This document shows positions 8,628 through 18,648 of a DNA stretch of 64,000 nt, one piece after another. Source of the stretch: an uncultured bacterium (lineage in GTDB: Bacteria; Planctomycetota; UBA1135; GCA-002686595); assembly GCA_937905825.1 (NCBI GenBank), contig CALCXM010000053.1, positions 1 to 64,000 of the forward strand. The letters run 5' to 3'. Positions within the stretch are counted from its first letter, which is position 1. Every line of letters begins with the position of its first letter. A program made the translations under genes and the position numbers. The notes under the pieces were generated by a model. It was not told the DNA's origin. It saw only the letters and a program-made list of their open reading frames with translations, and did no database searches.

Positions 8628-10952
8628 ATGTTTCAGCTGTTCCTGAGTCGCCCGGCGCGGGCTTTGGCCGCCACCGCCTTCGTCCTCGCGGGTCTCGCGG
8701 ACTCCACGCTGGCACAAACGGCGCGCATCCCCGTCAGCGTGATCGAGGGTCGAGTCGTGGTGCGCTGCGATGTGTCCACGCGCTTCAGACGTTTGCCGGT
8801 GAACCTTTTCATCGACTTTGAAGACACCTGTTCCTTGCAGCTGCACAACCAAGCTGCCATGGGCTTGAAGTCGGAGACCCAAGACGGGCGCTCCTTCCCG
8901 ATCACGGTGCATCTGCCGAACCTCGACATGACCGTCGAGCGGCGTCAGATCGGGGACGACGAATACCTGGACGACTACACCCAGTGGAATTCGATTGCCC
9001 TGGGAGAGGTTTCCGTGGTGGGCACCATCGGCGCCGGCTTGCTCAAGGATTACTTCGTCACGTTCGACTTGGACGCGGGCTTCATCGAGTTGTCCCCGCC
9101 GCGGGCCCTGGAGGAGAAGCAAAGCGATCCACCCCAAGGGGTCACGCGCGTCCCGATCACCGAGACCAACAACATCATTTGGTTGCCTGTCGCCTACGAC
9201 GGTGGAACGCAGGCCGCCATGGTGCTCGGCAGCGGAACCTACGACACGCGCGTGGACGCCTTCGTGGCGGACGACCTAGGCTTCCCGGCGGGGGACATCG
9301 GTCCGGTCAAGCTGGCCGGCATCAACCTGGCGGACTTCGTCGTGTTGCGCCCGGGCGAAGTCAACTATGTCCACGCAGACGGCGCCCTGGGAGTGACGGG
9401 GATCAACCTGCTCGAGCACTTCCGCGTGGATGTGGATCGCATCAACCGCTGCGTGTCCTTCGAGCAAATGCGCTCAGCGGAAGTGCCCGAGGGAGACTTC
9501 CAGTTCTTCAGCGCCATGGTGGACGAGAACCTCGAGGACTTGAGCGCCTTCCTGGGAGCCTTTGAAGAGCACCGCTTGAAACTTGAAGCCGCGCGCTTGC
9601 TCGTTAACCTGCTCTTGATCGAAGGCGCGGACGCCGAGGCCATGCAGGATGCCATCGCCCAGGTGGACGGCGCGTGTCCCGCCGACTTGCGCGCCACCTC
9701 CGCCTTGGAGCTGATGAAGACCTGCAACAGCTTTGGCTTCCCGGAGTACGTGATCCTCTCGGGCGAAGCGGGCCTCGTTCACGGACGGGACGATCGCTAT
9801 CCGGACGCCGTGCACAAGATCCATGCGCGCTTGGGCGAGGTGCACATGGACTTGGGCAACGAGGAGAGCGCCTGGCGTCACCTGCTTTCCGCCGCCTTCG
9901 GCATGCCCGAGGACGGCATGGTCAATCTCAACCTGGGTCGCTTCTACGAAGCACAGGGCCGCTTCCCGCGGGCCTTCTCCCGTTACCTGCACGCAGCCAT
10001 CAAACCCGACAGCGGTCCCCAAGCCGTGGAAGGCCTGGCCCGCGTGGGCGCCCAAATCCCCAAGGGCGAAGGGTACACGGTCGACGTGATCGAAAAAATG
10101 ATCGGCGGCAAGGTGCGCAGCTTCGGTGCGGCCAACCGCTTCGAGCCGGGCGAAGAGAACACGACGAACCGCGTGGCGCTGGTGGAGTTCTTCACCAACA
10201 GCTTCCTGGGCGACGGCAGCAAAGGTGCGATCGGAGGGGCTCTCGGCAACGAAGGCCTGACCTCGCACTTCGCGCCGGAACAGGTGGCCTTCCTCTCCTA
10301 TCACTTGCCGCACCAGGAACTCGATCCCTTGATCAACGAGTTGGGTCAGTTCACCGCCAAGCAGCTCGGCGTGCGAGGTCCCTGGGTGCACAGGGTCGAT
10401 GGATTCCACGAGGGCTCCGGTGCCGGCCGTTGGTCGGACGCGGAAGGTGTCTACAACGAGGTGCGCAAGATCGTGCTCGAGCGCTTGACGGAACCTTCCG
10501 ACTACGAGTTCGAGCTGACGGCAACGGTGCTGGACGGCGTGGCCAAGGGCGAACTCATCGTGCGTGGAGAAGCTCGCAAGGGCGCCCGAGTGCAAGTCGT
10601 GTTGGCGGAGAAGGGCGTGCTCTTCCCCGGCAAGACCGAAGTCATCGTGCACCGCTACTTGGCGCGCGCGGCCTTGACCGAATCCGTGGAAGGCGTCGAG
10701 TGGGCGCCGGTGGACGGACAGATGAAGATCCCTTTCGAGGTCTCCTTGGCCGACATTCGGAAAGCGAATGACACGTACATCGACGAACTCTGCGCCGCAA
10801 CCGGCGGACTCGTCCGCAAGCTATCCATGTCCATCGAACCCGCCCAGGTGCGCTTCGTCGCCCACCTGCGCGACGGGAGCACGGGGCGCGTGTTGCAAGC
10901 GATCGCCGCCGAGCCGAGCAACCTGGCTGAGTTAGAGGAATCCAACGAATGA
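8628..10952 (+). CDS. secreted protein with two degenerate retropepsin-like domains, TPR-like helices and a thioredoxin/DUF1223-like region
   Basis: This is a 774-residue protein. The start at 8628 (MFQLFLSRPARALAATAF) gives a signal peptide ending in LAQ; the frame upstream is not signal-like. Residues about 30-150 and 150-290 resemble two retropepsin-like halves (IDFEDTCSLQLHN, GTIGAGLLKDYFVTFDLD, then GALGVTGINLLEHFRVDVD), but the catalytic D-T-G is not preserved. Residues about 300-480 are helical with TPR spacing. From about 500, VALVEFFTNSFLGDGSKG and the following LSYHLPHQ resemble a DUF1223 thioredoxin-like fold that has lost its cysteines. The stop overlaps the next start by 4 nt (ATGA), placing it first in the MoxR operon. 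A binding or scaffolding role is more likely than catalysis. Confidence 0.7.
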   Translation: MFQLFLSRPARALAATAFVLAGLADSTLAQTARIPVSVIEGRVVVRCDVSTRFRRLPVNLFIDFEDTCSLQLHNQAAMGLKSETQDGRSFPITVHLPNLDMTVERRQIGDDEYLDDYTQWNSIALGEVSVVGTIGAGLLKDYFVTFDLDAGFIELSPPRALEEKQSDPPQGVTRVPITETNNIIWLPVAYDGGTQAAMVLGSGTYDTRVDAFVADDLGFPAGDIGPVKLAGINLADFVVLRPGEVNYVHADGALGVTGINLLEHFRVDVDRINRCVSFEQMRSAEVPEGDFQFFSAMVDENLEDLSAFLGAFEEHRLKLEAARLLVNLLLIEGADAEAMQDAIAQVDGACPADLRATSALELMKTCNSFGFPEYVILSGEAGLVHGRDDRYPDAVHKIHARLGEVHMDLGNEESAWRHLLSAAFGMPEDGMVNLNLGRFYEAQGRFPRAFSRYLHAAIKPDSGPQAVEGLARVGAQIPKGEGYTVDVIEKMIGGKVRSFGAANRFEPGEENTTNRVALVEFFTNSFLGDGSKGAIGGALGNEGLTSHFAPEQVAFLSYHLPHQELDPLINELGQFTAKQLGVRGPWVHRVDGFHEGSGAGRWSDAEGVYNEVRKIVLERLTEPSDYEFELTATVLDGVAKGELIVRGEARKGARVQVVLAEKGVLFPGKTEVIVHRYLARAALTESVEGVEWAPVDGQMKIPFEVSLADIRKANDTYIDELCAATGGLVRKLSMSIEPAQVRFVAHLRDGSTGRVLQAIAAEPSNLAELEESNE

Positions 10953-12453
10953 GCTCGACGGAAACCAAGGGTAGGCATGCGGACCTGCGCCGGGAACTGG
11001 ACTCGCTTTGTCTGGAAGCCCAGCACCACATCAAAGGGGTGCGACGCCAACGGGCTGCCAATCGCGCCCTGCAGCTAGCGCTGCCGTGCCTCTTGCTAGT
11101 GCCTTTCCTGTGGCTCGTGCTGCGACTGGTGATGGGAGCCTACGGCGAACAGCTCACGCTCTCGGCCTGGTGGATCGTGCCCGCTAGTCTCGTGCTGCCC
11201 CTGCTTGTGCTCGGCTCCGCCGTGCTCTCCGCAAGCTTCGCGGTGATCGACAGGCGCGACGCGTTGGCCACCCTCGACCAAGAGTTGGGCTTGCAGGATC
11301 GGCTGGTCAGCGCGGAAGAGTTTCTGCAGTACGACCAAAGCAGTCCCTTTGTGGAAGCCGCCTTGGAAGACGCCGCGCGTTGCGCTCCCGAAGCTCGCAA
11401 CGCGCTCTTGCAGCTGAAGCGCGACCCGATCCGCTTCGGCCAACACGAAGCACGCCTGATCGCCGCGAGTCTGCTCATGATTGTCTTGGGCGCTTGGATC
11501 GGCGAACGGGCCACGAGCCCCGTGCAGGAAACGATCAGCGCCGTCCCCGGGCCGCAACAACTGGCCCAATTCGATACGCGGCAAGAAAACGCCCCAGCCC
11601 GTCCTTTGCCCCAGGAGCCCGAGCAACAACGGGAAGTGCCCAGCGACACCGCTCCCAGCGCTAAGTCCAAAACCGCCGAGTCCCAACGGGACCAGGCCGC
11701 AGAGCTATCGGACGAGACCAAGGAATCGGAAGGCAAGACCGGCGAAGGGCGCTCCTCCGATGCGGAGTCCACCAGCGGCGCGAGCGAGTCCCGCGGCATG
11801 CCTTCCAATCAAGCTCAAAAGTCCGACGCGGGTGCCCCCACCAAGAAGAAGGACAAGAAAAAGAAAGCCAAGCCCACGGCCAAGCTAGAGCCCACCCAAA
11901 AGAAGGACGCCGAGGAGAACTCCGGAAGCACGGCGGGCAAGGGCTCCTCCAAAGGTTCCAGCAAGAACCCCGCCGCTTCCAAGTGGTCGAGCAAGGATCA
12001 GGTCACCACCGAGGACGACCAGGAGATCGAAGACGACGAGGACACGGAGGACGAGGAAGAAGACCAGGAGTCCCGCGGCGGTGTGCAGCCCAGTCTGCGC
12101 AATCGCAAGCCTCCGGTCAGTCGCGACCTGCGCATCGGCTTCGGCAACCAGAAGAACCCGGACGCTAACGGTCGCGGCGGACCTTCCGAGGCCAAGAAGT
12201 CCCGGGGCACGGCTTCCCTGGTGTTGGGGGTTCCGATCCCCGATCGCATCAAGGGCCAACCCAACCCGGGCAAGACCAAGATCACCCAGGAGCGCATCGA
12301 GCCGAAAGCGGAAGAGTCGAGCTCGATCGAAGCGGGCTCACGGCAAGAGCGCAGCGCACCTGCGGGCAACGTACACGAGCGCGAGCTCACACCATGGATG
12401 CGGACTTTGGTTCGCGAGTATTTTCTGACCCTACGCCAACAGAGCCGACAATC

Positions 12454-12457
<4 letters not shown>
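10949..12457 (+). CDS. membrane protein with two N-terminal transmembrane helices and a long charged tail
   Basis: This 502-residue protein is translationally coupled to its upstream neighbour (ATGA overlap at 10949) and to MoxR downstream (ATGA at 12454). Two hydrophobic segments lie near residues 47-70 and 75-97, and a possible third at about 170-185. Residues about 200-380 are low complexity: Ser/Thr/Pro/Glu-rich, then a Lys-rich block, then a run of Asp/Glu (EDDQEIEDDEDTEDEEEDQE). The tail is probably disordered. No enzymatic motif is seen. A gene for a membrane protein of this general kind often precedes moxR in planctomycete operons; its role is unknown. Confidence 0.75.
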
Positions 12458-13476
<1,019 letters not shown>

Positions 13477-13481
13477 GCTCC

Positions 13482-14372
13482 ATGGCGATCACCTTCGAAG
13501 AACTCTTCGACGCCAAGTTCCTGGAGTCCCTGGGGCACTTGCGCCTGGTCGCGAAGCGTGTTCCCGCCGGGGGACGCTTCGCGGAGCAACGCAGTCGCGA
13601 CAAGGGGCCTGGCATCGAGTTCAAGGACTTTCGTCCGTACTCCTCCGGGGATGACCTGCGCGCGGTGGATTGGAACATCTACCGGCGCTTAGGCCGCGTG
13701 TTCATTCGGCTCTTCGAAGAGCTCGAGGACTTGCCCCTCTATCTGCTGCCGGACATCTCGAACTCTGCGTTCCTTGAGGACGTGCCGCGCGTGCGCTCTG
13801 GCTTGCGGGCCGCCCTGGCCCTGGCTTCGATCAGTCTCAGCCAACACGACAGCGTGGGCGTCTTCCCCTTCTCGGACGACCTCAGCGTCCTGGAACGCCC
13901 GCGCTCCGGCCGCGGCCGCTTGATGAGCTACGCGCGCCACATGTCGGAGCTCGAGCCCGGAGGCGCCACGAACATCGCCCAAGCCGTCAAGCGTTTGGGC
14001 GGCATGCAACTGCGCCCGGGACTGTGCGTGATCTTCAGCGACTTCTTCGATCCCGCCGGCATTGAAGCCGTGACCCAGGCCCTGGGCAAGTTGCGTCATC
14101 GCCTGCTGCTCGTGCAGTTGGTCAAGAAGTCCGATCGCAACCCCGAGCTTAGCGGCGACCTGCAACTGCGCGACTGCGAATCAGGCGAGGTGGAAGACGT
14201 CTCCGTCACACCTCACGTGCTCGAGAGTTACCGCGCCGCCTACGACCGATTTGAAGAGGGCTTGACCGAGTTCGCGCGCCGGCGCAACGCGGGACTCTTG
14301 CGCCTCGACACGGACCAAGCGGTGGTTCCCCAACTCGCCACGCTTTTCGAATCCGGGTACTACAGCGTTTGA
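13482..14372 (+). CDS. DUF58 protein
   Basis: This 296-residue protein contains the DUF58 signature GIEFKDFRPYSSGDDLRAVDW near residues 45-64, followed by a vWA-like fold (LPLYLLPDISNS, then DSVGVFPFSDD). DUF58 proteins are regular partners of MoxR ATPases. It has no signal peptide or membrane segment. It ends in TGA, and the next gene begins 21 nt later in the same frame, but the two are distinct families and no readthrough is suggested. Confidence 0.93.
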   Translation: MAITFEELFDAKFLESLGHLRLVAKRVPAGGRFAEQRSRDKGPGIEFKDFRPYSSGDDLRAVDWNIYRRLGRVFIRLFEELEDLPLYLLPDISNSAFLEDVPRVRSGLRAALALASISLSQHDSVGVFPFSDDLSVLERPRSGRGRLMSYARHMSELEPGGATNIAQAVKRLGGMQLRPGLCVIFSDFFDPAGIEAVTQALGKLRHRLLLVQLVKKSDRNPELSGDLQLRDCESGEVEDVSVTPHVLESYRAAYDRFEEGLTEFARRRNAGLLRLDTDQAVVPQLATLFESGYYSV

Positions 14373-14393
14373 TTTTCTAACCCGAGCGATCCG

Positions 14394-16052
14394 TTGAACT
14401 TCACCTTGCTCTCTTCACTCGGCTTCGCCGCCGGCCTGTTCGCCTTGGCGGGCGGGCTCTATTTGTTGCAACGCCTGCGCGTGCGTCACCGGGCCGTGGA
14501 AGTGGTCACGACGCTCTTTTGGCACGAGGCCGTGCACGAGACCCGCGCGCGGGTTCTGGTGCGGCGCTTTCGCCACCCCTGGGCCTACCTGCTGATCCTG
14601 ATCATCTGCGCTTTGCTATGGAGCGCGTTCGCTGCCCCTGAACGCAACCTGCAGGCAGAGCAGCGCACGGTCTACTTGCTCGATAGCTCCGCCGCCATGG
14701 CCCACGGCGAGCGCTTCAGTCAAGCCCAAGCACAACTCATCCAGGAACTCGATGCCGTGCCCCGCGAGCAGCGCATTGTGATCGCGAGCGGCGCACGACA
14801 GGAGACCCTGCTAGCCCCCGGCGAAGAAACCCTGCTGCTCGAATCGCGCTTGGCTAGCCTGCTCCCTACGGCGAGCCCCGGGCAGTTGGAGCGGGCCATC
14901 GAATGCGTGGCGCGCGCCAGCGAGGTTCCCACGCGCATCCTGGTCTTCGGCGATTCGCCCCTGGACCCCATGCGCCTGGCCCTTTTGCCCGAAAACATCG
15001 AGGTACAACGCGTGCCCGATTTGGGCACGAGCAAGGCGCCCGCGCAAAACACTGGCATCACAGCCCTCGGCACTTCCTTGGCAAGCTCCGGCGCTTGGGA
15101 CACAGTGGATGTCTTGGTGGAAGTCGCCAGCAACCAAGCAGCCCCGAGCCTGCCCAGCTTCACCCTCGACGGCGAGGCGTTGACCGCCAAAGCCACACGC
15201 CGGGAACTTGAAGCGGGACGCACGCAATACCTCTTGAGCGATGTGCCCGCCCGCGGTGGACGCTTCGAAGCACGACTGTCTGCCCTGGACAGCCTGGAAC
15301 TGGACAACCGAGCGGCCGTGCTCCTGCCCAACCGTCCGCGACTCAAGGTGCAACTCTCTCCCACTCTGCGTGGCAGCCTGGGCAACGTGCTCGCGTCGGA
15401 CCCGGCAGTGACCTTGGTCGAAAGCGGCGGGGACCTGTGCGTACGTCGCGCAGGCGAAACGCTCGGCGCCGGTTTGCCCGCCTTGGTTTTCACGCCCGCT
15501 GCGAACCAGGAACAATCCTTTCTCATTCGCTATGTGGCGGATCGCGATCCGAACCTCGTCTTGGCCGAAGCCGTCGGCGATTTGGCCTTGTCGCAGATCG
15601 ACGCCACTTCCCTGGCGGACGCTGCCCAAACCCCCATCTCTCTAGGCGCCGTGCGCGGCGCTCAGCGCGAGGTTTTGGTTTGGGAGGAGTTGCTAGGCGA
15701 TGGCTTCGACTTCATCGACTCAAGGGCCTTCCCCATGTTTGTGGCGGGCAGCCTGCGTTGGTTGACCGGCGCCGATGAACTGCAAGCCTGGTGCGCCGCC
15801 GGGGAGACCCGCATCGACGGGGTCTTGTTCCCCGTGGCTGGCGACAACACGACGCCCGGCGGTTTGCCCGTAGCGGTCTCCTTGCTTTCACGGGAAAGCA
15901 CACTCGCTCAAGCGATCGCAGCGGCGGGGAACGAGGAGTCCCTGGCAGGCCTCTCTGGCGGCGCCAGCGATCCGGTCACTTGGCTGCTGCTCTTGGCAGC
16001 TCTCCTGCTCTTCTTCGAATGGCACCAGGTTCGTACTGGTCGCATGCCTTGA
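14394..16052 (+). CDS. BatA-domain membrane protein
   Basis: This 552-residue protein appears to start at a TTG (14394), because the N-terminal BatA-type segment (LLSSLGFAAGLFALAGGLYLL, written here as LLSSLGFAAGLF and ALAGGLYLL) begins right after it. A second membrane helix lies near residues 63-80 (AYLLILIICALLWSAF) and a third at the extreme C-terminus (WLLLLAALLLFFEW). Between them is a large extracytoplasmic vWA-like region beginning TVYLLDSSAAMAHGE, where the DxSxS metal site is partly altered (D-S-S-A-A). It is a Bat-operon component; the stop overlaps the next ATG (TGATG at 16050-16054). Confidence 0.85.
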   Translation: MNFTLLSSLGFAAGLFALAGGLYLLQRLRVRHRAVEVVTTLFWHEAVHETRARVLVRRFRHPWAYLLILIICALLWSAFAAPERNLQAEQRTVYLLDSSAAMAHGERFSQAQAQLIQELDAVPREQRIVIASGARQETLLAPGEETLLLESRLASLLPTASPGQLERAIECVARASEVPTRILVFGDSPLDPMRLALLPENIEVQRVPDLGTSKAPAQNTGITALGTSLASSGAWDTVDVLVEVASNQAAPSLPSFTLDGEALTAKATRRELEAGRTQYLLSDVPARGGRFEARLSALDSLELDNRAAVLLPNRPRLKVQLSPTLRGSLGNVLASDPAVTLVESGGDLCVRRAGETLGAGLPALVFTPAANQEQSFLIRYVADRDPNLVLAEAVGDLALSQIDATSLADAAQTPISLGAVRGAQREVLVWEELLGDGFDFIDSRAFPMFVAGSLRWLTGADELQAWCAAGETRIDGVLFPVAGDNTTPGGLPVAVSLLSRESTLAQAIAAAGNEESLAGLSGGASDPVTWLLLLAALLLFFEWHQVRTGRMP

Positions 16053-18646
16053 TGGTTTTCCTGCAGCCCGCTTACCTCTATCTGGCCCTGGTCCTGCCGG
16101 TGCTCTGGTTCTTCCCGCGGGGAGAAAAGGACTCGAAACACGCCGCCCTGCGCACGCTTGTGTTCCTCTTCCTCATCCTGGGGCTGGCGCGTCCCGTGCG
16201 CGTTCTAAACGAAGCGCCTGCGGTGCATGTGTTCGTGCTCGACGACAGCGCCAGCGCCCGGGAAGTGCGCCACACAAACACGCTAGATGACTTGCGCGCC
16301 GCTGCGCAAGGCCTGCCCACTGAGGCCAAGGTGCACTTGGTTGTGTTCGGATCGGAACAGACTCAGGGCGCCGAACTGCTCGCGGCTTTCGACGCGGTCC
16401 AGAGCCTGCCCGACTCCCAGCTTGGCTCCCCCATCGGCGACGCCTTGCAAGCAGCCGCGGCACTCATCCCCCGCGAGGCCCCGGGCTCCATCACGTTGAT
16501 CTCCGACGGACTCTCCACGGACGAACGCTGGTTGGACGCCGTGCGCAGCATTCAAGAGCGCGGTCTGCCCATTCACAGCTTGCAACATGAGCGACCCAGC
16601 ACGGACGTCTACCCCGTGTCCCTCGGCGCGACCGGCAGCTTGCGTGTCGGGGAGTCCACCCGCGTGGTGGCCGAGATCGTCGGCGAGGGCGCGCGCTTGA
16701 ACCTGCGCTTGAATGGACCGGGCGGTGAGTTGGCCAAGGTCCAAGACGTGCTCTGCGACGGACGCGTGCGGGTAGCCCTGGAGTTCGAGCCCAAGCAACC
16801 CGGCTTCCTGCCCCTGACCTTGGAAGTGCAAGTCACGGAAGGCTCCAACGCACGCACGGACAACGACACGTTCACGACAACGGTTGCGGTCAACGATCCT
16901 TTGCGCGTGCTCTACTTGGGACAACGGATGCAGGGGGGCGATAGGAGCCTCGGCCAACTGGTCGGTACGGGCTTCGAAGTGGAAGCTTGGAAGGGTCAGA
17001 GTTTGAACAGGGATCTGCTCGCGAACTACGACCTGGCCGTGCTCGACGACTTGCCCGCGGAAGTCCTGGGCGAGTCCTCGCAAGCAGCCCTCGTGGAAGC
17101 GGTTCGCGACGCGGGCCTCGGGCTCTTCGCTTGCGGCGGCGTCTCCAGCTTCGGCCCCGGGGGCTACCACGATCAGCCACTTGCGGACGTCTTGCCAGTC
17201 GAGTTCGTGCAGAAGGAAGAGAAGCGCGATCCAAGCACCACCCTGGTCTTGATCATCGACACCTCCGGTTCCATGGGCGGCAATCGCGTGCAGTTGGCCA
17301 AGGAAGTGGCACGCCTTTCGATCCGGCGTCTGTTGCCCCATGACAAGGTGGGCATCGTGGAGTTCTACGGAGCGAAACACTGGGCGGCACCCATTCAACC
17401 CGCATCGAACGCCATCGAGATCGAGCGCGCCTTGAACCGCCTGGACGCCGGCGGCGGGACGGTCATCCTGCCCGCCATCGAAGAAGCCTTCTACGGACTC
17501 AAGAACGTGCAGACCCGCTACAAGCACGTGGTCGTGTTGACGGATGGCGGCGTGGAGAGCGGGGCCTTCGAACCCCTCTTGCGCAACATGGCAGATGACG
17601 GCATCAACATCTCCACGGTTCTGATCGGTCCCGAAGCGCACTCGGAGTTCCTGGTGACCTTGGCCAATTGGGGCAAGGGCCGTTTCTACTCCGTGCCCAA
17701 CCGCTTCAACTTGCCGGAGATCCTGCTCAAGCAACCGGCCAGCGCCAAACTGCCCTCCTACCGTCCCGGGGAACACCTGGTGCAAGCGCGGGGCGGCGCG
17801 GGTTGGTGGGGTGATGTGGACTTGAAGCAACTGCCGCACCTCGCGGGCTACGTGGAAACTCGCGACCGGCCCGGTGCGGAAGTCCTGCTCGAGACGGTCG
17901 AGGGCGGCCATCCGATCCTCGGCAGTTGGCGCTTTGGACTCGGCCGCGTGACCGCCTTCACTTCAGAACCCAGCGGGCCTGGTACGGAACCTTGGCAAGC
18001 ATGGCAGGGCTTTGGCCCCTGGATGGCGCGGGTCATGGAACGCACGGCTTCCGATCAACGTTCGCCCTACGCCATGCAAATCACCCGCGACGACATGCAA
18101 GTGGTGTTCAGCGCTCAGCGGCAACTGCCGAACGCGCCGGCCTTGAACGTGCTCGTGCTCGGTGATGCGGAATCCGGGGGCGAAAGTCTGCGCCTGTTTG
18201 AACGGGCCCCGGGACACTTTGAAGGTCGCCTGAGCGCTTCGCCTTTCGAAGCGGTGCGCATGCTCGCACAAGTCGGGCCTGCGGCCGGCTCTCAACAGTT
18301 GCGTCTAGTCAGCCCCGCCTCGGAAGGCCTCGCCCACGAGCATCAAGTGGACCCGGCGTTGGGGGTTGACCTTGAGGCGTTAGCCGAAGCGACAGGTGGG
18401 GAGGCGTTAGCCGAAGCGACAGGTGGGGAGGCGTTAGCCGAAGCGACAGGTGGGGAGGCGTTAGCCGACGCAACAGCCGGCTCCCCGCCACGCGCCGGCA
18501 CTCTGCGCGACTTCACCCCCAGCGTTGGCGGGGGCTCTGCACCGGTCACCATCTCCAGAGTTTGGCCCTGGTTTGTGCTGCTCGCCTTGCTGACGTATCT
18601 GCTCGAGATTTTCTACCGCCGCAGTGGGCTGCGCCCCGTCGCTTGA
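16052..18646 (+). CDS. membrane-anchored vWA protein with glutamine-amidotransferase-like region
   Basis: This is an 864-residue protein. The ATG at 16052 overlaps the preceding stop and begins a membrane helix (MVFLQPAYLYLALVLPVLWF); a second helix follows, and a third lies at the C-terminus (WPWFVLLALLTYLLEIFY). A first, incomplete vWA-like region (VFVLDDSASAREV) is followed by Ig-like sequence. A GATase1-like fold covers about residues 285-385 (VLYLGQR, then LFACGGVSSFGPGGY). A canonical vWA domain has MIDAS D403-T-S405-G-S407 and VVVLTDGGVESG. Near the C-terminus a 9-residue unit, EALAEATGG, is repeated, encoded by a 27-bp tandem repeat. It is a likely MoxR client. Confidence 0.9.
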   Translation: MVFLQPAYLYLALVLPVLWFFPRGEKDSKHAALRTLVFLFLILGLARPVRVLNEAPAVHVFVLDDSASAREVRHTNTLDDLRAAAQGLPTEAKVHLVVFGSEQTQGAELLAAFDAVQSLPDSQLGSPIGDALQAAAALIPREAPGSITLISDGLSTDERWLDAVRSIQERGLPIHSLQHERPSTDVYPVSLGATGSLRVGESTRVVAEIVGEGARLNLRLNGPGGELAKVQDVLCDGRVRVALEFEPKQPGFLPLTLEVQVTEGSNARTDNDTFTTTVAVNDPLRVLYLGQRMQGGDRSLGQLVGTGFEVEAWKGQSLNRDLLANYDLAVLDDLPAEVLGESSQAALVEAVRDAGLGLFACGGVSSFGPGGYHDQPLADVLPVEFVQKEEKRDPSTTLVLIIDTSGSMGGNRVQLAKEVARLSIRRLLPHDKVGIVEFYGAKHWAAPIQPASNAIEIERALNRLDAGGGTVILPAIEEAFYGLKNVQTRYKHVVVLTDGGVESGAFEPLLRNMADDGINISTVLIGPEAHSEFLVTLANWGKGRFYSVPNRFNLPEILLKQPASAKLPSYRPGEHLVQARGGAGWWGDVDLKQLPHLAGYVETRDRPGAEVLLETVEGGHPILGSWRFGLGRVTAFTSEPSGPGTEPWQAWQGFGPWMARVMERTASDQRSPYAMQITRDDMQVVFSAQRQLPNAPALNVLVLGDAESGGESLRLFERAPGHFEGRLSASPFEAVRMLAQVGPAAGSQQLRLVSPASEGLAHEHQVDPALGVDLEALAEATGGEALAEATGGEALAEATGGEALADATAGSPPRAGTLRDFTPSVGGGSAPVTISRVWPWFVLLALLTYLLEIFYRRSGLRPVA
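18374..18481 (+). repeat. 27-bp tandem repeat, four copies, inside the vWA gene
   Basis: Units at 18374-18400, 18401-18427 and 18428-18454 are identical (beginning gaggcgttagccgaagcgac). A fourth, at 18455-18481, has diverged in its second half. Each encodes the nonapeptide EALAEATGG. Perfect identity of three units indicates recent slippage or unequal exchange; copy number may vary between strains. Confidence 0.95.
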
Positions 18647-18648
18647 TC

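Noticed and set aside
14370..14394. DUF58 TGA followed in the same frame by the BatA gene, suggesting a readthrough fusion
   Set aside because: Both are complete, well-known separate families of normal length. The 7 codons between them are not conserved-looking; being in the same frame is coincidence.
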